A stretch of 11,888 nt of DNA from CAZDBA01 sp964503615 (GTDB lineage: Bacteria > Planctomycetota > Planctomycetia > Pirellulales > Pirellulaceae): positions 1-11,888 of the forward strand of contig CAZDBA010000149.1 in the NCBI GenBank assembly GCA_964503615.1. Direction: 5' to 3'. Positions 6,798-11,888 of the stretch are shown here, piece by piece. The translations under genes were made by a program, and so were the position numbers. Below the pieces are notes generated by a model. The model did not search any database. It was not told where the DNA came from and saw only the letters and a list, made by a program, of their open reading frames with translations. The number at the start of each line of letters is the position of its first letter. Within the stretch, counting starts at the first letter, position 1.

Positions 6798-8588
6798 ATG
6801 CGCGACCTAACTGTCATAAAGCTCTGCCTGCTAATCGTGCTAGGGTTGTCTTCCGTGTTGCATTCACAAGAGCAACAGGAGAAAGAAAAGTCGATGGATA
6901 AATTGTGGGGTGAGATGGTCACCAAGCTGAGGCCCGAAGATGCCGAACGTGGCCAGTTATTCGACGAAGGCAACTACGCAATGTTTATCCACTGGGGGCT
7001 CTATTCGCAACTTGCAAATAAGGTCGATGATAAAACTTACTATGGCATCGGCGAGTGGATTATGAATCCGCGAATGGCAGGGATCCCAGCGGAAGAGTAC
7101 AAGCAACTGGCGGGTACTTTTAATCCCGTCAATTTCGACGCGACCGAGATCGCTCGAATCGCCAAAGCCGCAGGGATGAAGTACATCGTGATCACGGCCA
7201 AGCATCACGATGGGTTTGCGATGTATCATTCCAAGGTAAACGATTTTAACATCGTTGACGCGACGCCCTGGAACAAAGACCCAATGAAAGATCTCGCAGC
7301 GGCTTGTAAAGAAGCGGGGCTTGGGTTCGGGTTCTACTATTCGCACAATCAAGATTGGACTTTCCCTGGCGGCAACGGTGGACCAGGCAAAGACGCTGAG
7401 GGTAACCCTGCTACGTTCGATGATTATTTCGTCAAGAAGTGTTTGCCGCAGGTCAAAGAGATCACTACGGAGTACGGTCCGATCGAAATCGTCTGGTTCG
7501 ACACTCCGGGCAAGATGCCAAAGCACTATGTGGAGCAACTGGTCGAAGTGGTCCATGAGAATCAACCCAAGGCGATGGTTTCTGGCCGAGCCGGGCATGG
7601 GCTGGGCGACTACAACACGCTAGGCGATATGGAAGTTCCCCATGAAAATATCGAAGGCATGTGGGAAAGCGTCGACACAACTAACGACTCATGGGCTTAC
7701 GCTTACTACGACGAGAACTGGAAATCGCCCCGAGAAATTCTCAAGCGATTACTGGCTTGCGTCGGTCGTGGCGGAACTTACATGTTGAACATTGGTCCCA
7801 AAGGGGATGGCTCTGTCCCGGCGCGTGCCGTCCAGTCGTTGGAGGAATCGGGTGAATGGATTAGACGTTACCCGCAGGTTGTTTACGGAACGGATGCTTC
7901 GCCTTGGGGGCATGCTTTGCCTTGGGGGGATGTTACTCGCAAAGACAACACGTTGTTCCTGTGTGTGTTCGATTGGCCCGCATCCGGCAAGTTGCATTTG
8001 CCGAATCTTGCTACACCAATCCAATCGGCGACGTTGCTTGGTTTGGATGATCCGGTTGAAATTTCTTCATCGAAACAAGGCGAATGGACCGTGTTGGAGT
8101 TGCCAGCTCGAGCGCCAGATAAGCTAGTGTCGGTGATCGAAGTCCAGTTTGATACGGCTCCACAGGTTGATCCAGCTTGGGCGATCGATCCTGAAATGGA
8201 AACCGAAGTTTTAGCCGAGTTCGCCGAGGTGACTGGTTTTGAAAAAGAGGCGAAACGATGGATGGAAAAATTTGGCGAATGGAAGCGTGTGGTTCAAGTT
8301 CAAGGTTTTGAGAAAGAGGGCAACGCCACCTGGAATTTGGATGTATTGGAACCAGGTGACTACGAAGTCAGCCTGACTTATTCTGGAGAAGGCCGATTGG
8401 TTTGGAGCGTTGAGGTAGCCGATGGCGAGCAGATTCAAAACCAACAGAACTCGTCGCACAACTACCAATCGTTTCCGATCGGATTGTTGAATTTTCCAAA
8501 GTCAGGTCGTTACAGTGTGAGCGTTAAATGTATTGACGGGAACAGAGAGTCGGCCAGTCTGAAAGCGATCCAGTTTTTGAAAAGGTAA
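6798..8588 (+). CDS. Secreted alpha-L-fucosidase, GH29, with C-terminal accessory domain
   Basis: Exported glycosidase (EC 3.2.1.51 type) releasing L-fucose from glycans. The ATG at 6798 gives a signal peptide (MRDLTVIKLCLLIVLGLSSV, cleavage near LHS/QE) and 596 residues. The frame is open to an ATG at 6714, but that start would overlap lldD by 52 nt and bury the signal. There is no lipobox. GH29 landmarks are FIHWGLYS (63-70), GEW (85-87), KHHDGFAMY (135-143), IVWFDTPG (231-238) with the likely nucleophile Asp235, MWES (288-291) with Glu290 aligning with acid/base Glu266 of the Thermotoga maritima enzyme, and LNIGPKGDGSVP (330-341). Residues from about 470 to the end form an extra region containing ATWNLDVLEPGDYEVSLTY, a beta-sandwich-like pattern that could bind carbohydrate. 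It follows lldD after 32 nt, so it is probably cotranscribed, although no clear ribosome site is seen. Confidence 0.9.
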   Translation: MRDLTVIKLCLLIVLGLSSVLHSQEQQEKEKSMDKLWGEMVTKLRPEDAERGQLFDEGNYAMFIHWGLYSQLANKVDDKTYYGIGEWIMNPRMAGIPAEEYKQLAGTFNPVNFDATEIARIAKAAGMKYIVITAKHHDGFAMYHSKVNDFNIVDATPWNKDPMKDLAAACKEAGLGFGFYYSHNQDWTFPGGNGGPGKDAEGNPATFDDYFVKKCLPQVKEITTEYGPIEIVWFDTPGKMPKHYVEQLVEVVHENQPKAMVSGRAGHGLGDYNTLGDMEVPHENIEGMWESVDTTNDSWAYAYYDENWKSPREILKRLLACVGRGGTYMLNIGPKGDGSVPARAVQSLEESGEWIRRYPQVVYGTDASPWGHALPWGDVTRKDNTLFLCVFDWPASGKLHLPNLATPIQSATLLGLDDPVEISSSKQGEWTVLELPARAPDKLVSVIEVQFDTAPQVDPAWAIDPEMETEVLAEFAEVTGFEKEAKRWMEKFGEWKRVVQVQGFEKEGNATWNLDVLEPGDYEVSLTYSGEGRLVWSVEVADGEQIQNQQNSSHNYQSFPIGLLNFPKSGRYSVSVKCIDGNRESASLKAIQFLKR

Positions 8589-8595
8589 CTTCGTA

Positions 8596-8634
8596 TTCTA
8601 TCGGGGCACTGGGTGTTCTTTTTGTCCGATAGGA
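8596..8634 (+). terminator. Stem-loop just after the fucosidase gene, possible operon terminator
   Basis: CTATCGG (8598-8604) pairs with CCGATAG (8626-8632), extendable outward through one G-U pair and one T-A pair. The loop is long (about 21 nt) and contains six T, and no T-run follows the 3' arm, so this is a weak terminator by the usual rules. Its place 8 nt after the fucosidase stop is where an end to the fucose operon would be expected. Confidence 0.35.
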
Positions 8635-8686
8635 ATTACCATTTGTAAGCGACAAGGCTGTGATTTTTGGGTCAGCGACTTAATTG

Positions 8687-8734
8687 GAAACCCGACGCGT
8701 AAGCGAGGCAGTTGAAACCCGCGTAAGCGAGGCA
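8687..8734 (+). repeat. Two direct copies of a short intergenic repeat with core GCGTAAGCGAGGCA
   Basis: Copy 1 is GAAACCCGACGCGTAAGCGA plus GGCA (8687-8710). Copy 2 is GAAACCCGCGTAAGCGAGGC plus A (8714-8734), identical except for a 3-nt deletion. A degenerate relative, GTAAGCGACAAGGC, lies at 8645-8658. From memory, CCCG(AC)GCGTAAGCGAGG is a common intergenic element in Rhodopirellula-like planctomycetes; I could not check this. No protein is encoded here. Confidence 0.65.
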
Positions 8735-8745
8735 ACAACTCGCTT
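8725..8745 (+). other. Small hairpin formed by repeat copy 2 and the sequence after it
   Basis: AAGCGAG (8725-8731), part of the second repeat copy, pairs with CTCGCTT (8739-8745) across a 7-nt loop. A T-rich but interrupted tract (TCGTTCCTT) follows. It could end upstream transcription before dctP or be a structural part of the repeat element. Confidence 0.4.
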
Positions 8746-8810
8746 TCGTTCCTTACTAACGATCACCGCCCACCGCACCGAAAATGTTGTGTGATTGAAG
8801 TGGAGAAACG

Positions 8811-9830
8811 ATGGGTAAAATTTCCTCAGCTTTTACGGCTGGGCTGTTGGTAGGCATTCTTGTCGCCACAGTTGGGTTTTCGTTGTTCATGAAGTATCAA
8901 CGAAATTCAGGTGGCCAGGTAGTTGGGCAGCGTGTGCTCCGATTGGCCCACAATCTTCCTACTGATCATCCGGTCCATCTGGCTATGGAGTCGATGAAGG
9001 AGCGTTTGGAAGAGTTGTCTAGCGGCAGTTTAAGCCTCGAAATCAATTCGGGTGGTGTTGAAGGATCGGAGACTGAGTGTCTCGAAGCTCTTCAGGACGG
9101 CACGCTGGATCTGACGAAAACTTCCGCTGCCGCGATCGAGAATTTTATTCCATCCATGGCCGTTTTTAGTCTGCCTTATGTCTTTCGTGACCGCACCCAC
9201 TTTTGGAGTGTTTTGGAGGGAGAGATCGGGCAAGATTTGTTGGAGCAGGCCAGGGAGGGAAATCTTAAAGGGCTCTGTTACTATGACGCCGGTAGCCGAA
9301 ATTTTTACACCAAAGACACGCCGATCCGGACGCCGGATGACTTGAAAGGATTGAAGATCCGCGTGATGAGCAGCGAGACGGCGATCAAGATGATCAAAGC
9401 GATGGGCGGTTCACCGACTGCCATTCCGTTCAATGATCTGTATAGTTCGCTGGAGACCGGAGTGGTTGACGGAGCCGAAAACAATCCGCCCAGCTTTACA
9501 TCGCACAAACATTTCGAAGTCGCTAAACACTTTACTCTGGACGGTCACTCTCGAATTCCGGACATGCTGTTAATTAGCTCGATTATTTGGGACGAACTTT
9601 CGCCGCAGCAGCAAGGCTGGGTTCAGCAGGCCGCTTTGGAATCTTCGCAGCTCCAACGTGAGCTTTGGGAAAAAGAATCGGTTGCTTGCCTGGAAAGAGC
9701 CAAAGAGAACGACGTCACGGTTTACGAGGTCGACACCGCTTTGTTTGCGGCCAAAGTTCAACCGATGCTGGAGCAGATCGAAGACGAAAAAGTCAAAACA
9801 TTGTTGAACCAGATCAGAAAGGTGAAATGA
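8811..9830 (+). CDS. dctP: TRAP transporter substrate-binding protein, DctP family
   Basis: Extracytoplasmic receptor that captures an organic anion for the DctQM membrane complex. It has 339 residues. Residues 8-27 form one hydrophobic segment after a short basic N-terminus and have no obvious AxA cleavage site, so the protein may stay membrane-anchored. The mature part starts near VLRLAHNLPTDHP (42-54), the usual first beta-strand. Arg163 in GSRNFYT and Arg184 in LKIRVMSS correspond to the substrate-carboxylate arginines Arg127 and Arg147 of SiaP, and VVDGAENNP (218-226) to the DGQEN motif. These support a carboxylate ligand but do not name it; C4-dicarboxylates, uronates or other sugar acids are all possible. 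A GGAG site at 8802-8805 lies 5 nt before the ATG. The stop codon overlaps the start of dctQ. Confidence 0.9.
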   Translation: MGKISSAFTAGLLVGILVATVGFSLFMKYQRNSGGQVVGQRVLRLAHNLPTDHPVHLAMESMKERLEELSSGSLSLEINSGGVEGSETECLEALQDGTLDLTKTSAAAIENFIPSMAVFSLPYVFRDRTHFWSVLEGEIGQDLLEQAREGNLKGLCYYDAGSRNFYTKDTPIRTPDDLKGLKIRVMSSETAIKMIKAMGGSPTAIPFNDLYSSLETGVVDGAENNPPSFTSHKHFEVAKHFTLDGHSRIPDMLLISSIIWDELSPQQQGWVQQAALESSQLQRELWEKESVACLERAKENDVTVYEVDTALFAAKVQPMLEQIEDEKVKTLLNQIRKVK

Positions 9831-9832
9831 TG
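9819..9832 (+). promoter_or_regulatory. Ribosome site and overlapping stop/start deciding the dctQ start
   Basis: AAGG (9819-9822) stands 4 nt before an ATG at 9827 and 7 nt before a second ATG at 9830. Both are in frame and the dctP stop TGA (9828-9830) overlaps both. The 7-nt spacing favours 9830 (TGATG arrangement, as at dctM); the 9827 start would add a single methionine. Confidence 0.6.
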
Positions 9833-10384
9833 AATGGCATTTGGAAGAATACGATTATCTTCTTAACCCACTTGCTGAGCTGGCTGTTGATTGTTGCGAT
9901 GGCGACACTGGTTCTCGATGTGATTTGGGGGGTCGTCACTCGAGCTGTGGGCGATCAAGCAAGTTGGTCAGAGGAACTGGCGACCATTTTGATTGTCTGG
10001 GTTTCCTTGCTGGGAGGCGCCCTTGCGTTTCAGACAAAGGCTCATTTGGGAGTGGACTACTTTGTTGGCAAGTTTGATCCGGGCGTCGCAAAAAATATGG
10101 CGATCGTGAGCCTCGTGCTCGTGTTGTTTTTCGCGGTGGCCGTCTTTCTGGTTGGCGGTGGCCAATCGGTTTACAAACGAATCGTTTTCAGCCAGACAAC
10201 GCCCGCCTTGGGTTTGCCCAAGTCGGTAGTCTATTCGATTTTGCCTTTGTCCGGCTTTTTTATGGTGCTGTTTACGATAGATAACCTGATGCAAGTCTGG
10301 CGAACACCGGCCGAAGAGTTTTTTGTTGGCGAAGATATTGAGGACGAAGCAGTCGCTGCCGAAGTTCAAAAGGAGGCCAACTGA
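9830..10384 (+). CDS. dctQ: TRAP transporter small membrane subunit, DctQ family
   Basis: Small integral membrane partner that works with DctM and the binding protein. The chosen start gives 184 residues, normal for the family, with four hydrophobic segments at about 8-36, 47-67, 88-110 and 128-151. The family pattern of an Arg-x(n)-WSEELA block is visible (Arg38, then WSEELATILIVW at 46-57), as is LGLPKSVVYSILPLSG (127-142) leading into the last helix. An acidic tail (GEDIEDEAVAAE, 167-178) is probably cytoplasmic. A longer open frame extends back to 9665, but that part overlaps dctP and has no DctQ features. Stop and start codons are shared with both neighbours (TGATG), indicating translational coupling. 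Confidence 0.88.
   Translation: MNGIWKNTIIFLTHLLSWLLIVAMATLVLDVIWGVVTRAVGDQASWSEELATILIVWVSLLGGALAFQTKAHLGVDYFVGKFDPGVAKNMAIVSLVLVLFFAVAVFLVGGGQSVYKRIVFSQTTPALGLPKSVVYSILPLSGFFMVLFTIDNLMQVWRTPAEEFFVGEDIEDEAVAAEVQKEAN
10370..10376 (+). promoter_or_regulatory. Strong Shine-Dalgarno for dctM inside the dctQ 3' end
   Basis: AAGGAGG sits 7 nt before the dctM ATG at 10384, within the dctQ coding sequence. It is the most complete ribosome site in the window and fixes the dctM start, which overlaps the dctQ stop by one base. Confidence 0.85.
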
Positions 10385-11874
10385 TGGGGCCCGTAGCTTT
10401 GGTACTGATCGTTGCGTTCGTCGTCATGATGGTGATGAACGTACCGATTGCCGTGTCGATCACCTTAGCCAGCTTTCTAGCCTTGGTTGCTCAAGGCTCC
10501 GATCCAACCGTCGTGTTGGCAAAAAAAATGTATGGCGGTATCGACGAGTTTAGCTTGTTGGCGATTCCGTTTTTTATCTTGTCTGGCGAATTGATGGGCA
10601 AAGGCGGGTTGGCAAGGCGGCTGATCGACTTTGCCGCAACGTTAGTGGGACGATTGCCAGGTGGACTGGCTTATGTGAATACATTGACGTGCATGTTGTT
10701 CGGCTCGATTTCCGGTTCTGCTGCGGCAGCGGTTTCCTCGGTCGGCGGCTTTATGATTCCGGAGATGAATCGCAAAGGATACAAGCGTGAGTTTAACGTT
10801 GCGGTGACGACGACCGCTGCGACAACCGGGCTGATGATTCCGCCCAGCAATATCATGATTGTTTATTCGATCCCAGGCGCTTGTTCTATCGGAGCGTTGT
10901 TTATCGCCGGTATTTTTCCGGGTATCGTGACCGGTCTTGCAATTATGTTCGTCGCGGGAATTATCTCGATCTTTTCCGGGTATCGCGGTGAAGTTGTCGA
11001 GATGGAAAAATGGAAACCGGTTGCTGCGACGGGGATTGTGGCCGCTTTGATCGGTGTGACGATCGCTTCTCAATATATCGACTGGCGTATTGCTTTGGGC
11101 CTGGTGGGCGCGATCACTTTGGGGGCGATGTTTTGTTTCAAAACGTTCCGGCGCGCCATTGCGACTTTGCTTTTGGTTTTGATCGTGATCGGAGGAATTC
11201 TCCAAGGTGTGTTTTCAGCGACAGAAGCTGCGGCGGTTGCGGTTGTTTACGCGTTCCTGCTGTCGGTTGTGTTCTATCGCGAAGTCAAGCTGAATCAGTT
11301 GCCAAAAATCTTGCTCAATTCTGGACTCACAACGGCGGTGGTGATGTTGTTGATCGGCGCCAGCCAGGGGATGAGCCATGTCATGACGGTCGCCAACATA
11401 CCTCAGGCAGTAAGTGATTCGCTGATGGGGATGTCGGACAATCCATTTGTGATTTTGCTGACGATCAATTTGGTGCTGATTTGCGTAGGGACCTTTATGG
11501 ATATGACTCCTGCCGTTTTGATTTTTACACCGATCTTTTTACCCATTGTTCAGGAGTTGGGTATGCACCCCGTGCACTTTGGCATCATGATGATTGCGAA
11601 CCTGTGTATCGGACTTTGTACGCCTCCGGTGGGAACGTGTCTGTTTATCGGTTGCGGCGCGGGCAAGACTTCGATCGGCAAAGTGACGCCGACGATGGTG
11701 CCGTTCTTCGGTGCGATGGTCGCGGCGTTGATGGTGATCACCTACGTTCCCAGTGTATCGCTTTGGCTGCCGGTTAAAACCAATCGTTTGAAAGCGGAAG
11801 AGGTCGAAAAGTCATTCTTCATGAGAGGCAATTCAGAGATTGGACTCGATTCTGCTGAGGCCGATGCAGACTAA
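10384..11874 (+). CDS. dctM: TRAP transporter large permease subunit, DctM family, with an extra hydrophobic hairpin
   Basis: The translocating subunit of the TRAP transporter, of the ion-transporter superfamily, normally driven by a sodium gradient. Family motifs are clear: NVPIAVSI (19-26), FFILSGELM (63-71), FGSISGSAAAAVSSVGG (106-122), TTGLMIPPSNIMIVYS (147-162), FSATEAAAVAVVYA (277-290), GTFMDMTPAVLIFTPIFLPI (369-388) and LCIGLCTPPVG (407-417). At 496 residues it exceeds the usual approximately 425-430. The extra length comes from about 50 residues (205-255) containing two hydrophobic stretches (about 213-229 and 235-252), inserted before the helix that leads to FSATEA, and from a hydrophilic tail of about 30 residues after 465. 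The function call is secure, but the substrate is not determined by this subunit. Confidence 0.93.
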   Translation: MGPVALVLIVAFVVMMVMNVPIAVSITLASFLALVAQGSDPTVVLAKKMYGGIDEFSLLAIPFFILSGELMGKGGLARRLIDFAATLVGRLPGGLAYVNTLTCMLFGSISGSAAAAVSSVGGFMIPEMNRKGYKREFNVAVTTTAATTGLMIPPSNIMIVYSIPGACSIGALFIAGIFPGIVTGLAIMFVAGIISIFSGYRGEVVEMEKWKPVAATGIVAALIGVTIASQYIDWRIALGLVGAITLGAMFCFKTFRRAIATLLLVLIVIGGILQGVFSATEAAAVAVVYAFLLSVVFYREVKLNQLPKILLNSGLTTAVVMLLIGASQGMSHVMTVANIPQAVSDSLMGMSDNPFVILLTINLVLICVGTFMDMTPAVLIFTPIFLPIVQELGMHPVHFGIMMIANLCIGLCTPPVGTCLFIGCGAGKTSIGKVTPTMVPFFGAMVAALMVITYVPSVSLWLPVKTNRLKAEEVEKSFFMRGNSEIGLDSAEADAD

Positions 11875-11888
11875 ATGCCAGTCTGCCT
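11875..11888 (+). other. Window end after dctM; possible but unproven next start
   Basis: An ATG directly follows the dctM stop (TAAATG, ATG at 11875-11877) and reads M-P-V-C before the window ends. The nearest purine-rich stretch (GAGG, 11857-11860) is 14 nt away, so this may be chance. Too short to call a gene. Confidence 0.15.

Noticed and set aside
9665..9829. N-terminal extension of dctQ back to 9665
   Set aside because: It lies within the dctP coding region in another frame and lacks DctQ features. The overlapping TGATG with AAGG gives a better start.
10642..11205. Open frame of 187 codons on the minus strand inside dctM
   Set aside because: It is antisense to conserved DctM motifs, and its composition (many His, Arg, Asn, Asp) is typical of a reverse-frame shadow of a membrane protein.

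Overview
All genes in this window lie on the + strand and form an L-fucose utilisation cluster followed by a tripartite (TRAP) transporter. The organism is probably a planctomycete (Pirellulaceae-like). This is an inference from the FucP relative with a very long extracytoplasmic insertion, the fucose and fucosidase gene content, and a short intergenic repeat with core GCGTAAGCGAGG that I associate with planctomycete genomes. No ribosomal or other phylogenetic marker is present, so the taxonomy is provisional.

Layout: (1) 1-1901, the 3' part of an L-fucose:proton symporter (fucP), whose true start lies upstream of the window. (2) 2093-3904, L-fucose isomerase (fucI), with all three catalytic residues. 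(3) 4015-5487, a FGGY sugar kinase of the RhaB type, probably acting on L-fuculose here. (4) 5611-6765, an FMN-dependent L-lactate dehydrogenase (lldD type). (5) 6798-8588, a secreted GH29 alpha-L-fucosidase with an extra C-terminal beta-rich domain. (6) A 222-nt spacer with hairpins and short direct repeats. (7) 8811-11874, dctP-dctQ-dctM of a TRAP transporter, joined by 1-nt stop/start overlaps.

How the genes fit together: the fucosidase releases L-fucose outside the cytoplasm, FucP imports it with protons, FucI makes L-fuculose and the kinase makes L-fuculose-1-phosphate. The next known steps, aldolase cleavage to dihydroxyacetone phosphate plus L-lactaldehyde and oxidation of lactaldehyde to lactate, have no gene here. 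In planctomycetes the aldolase step is known to sit in a bacterial microcompartment locus. The lactate dehydrogenase would then turn L-lactate into pyruvate. The TRAP transporter should import an organic acid, and its substrate cannot be read from the sequence.

The least ordinary features are an approximately 210-residue extracytoplasmic insertion in FucP carrying three 40-residue tandem repeats, an extra hydrophobic hairpin in DctM, a double hairpin with a T-run between fucI and the kinase, and the intergenic repeats ahead of dctP. No regulator, RNA gene, mobile element or CRISPR array was seen. No gene-free stretch exceeds 300 bases.
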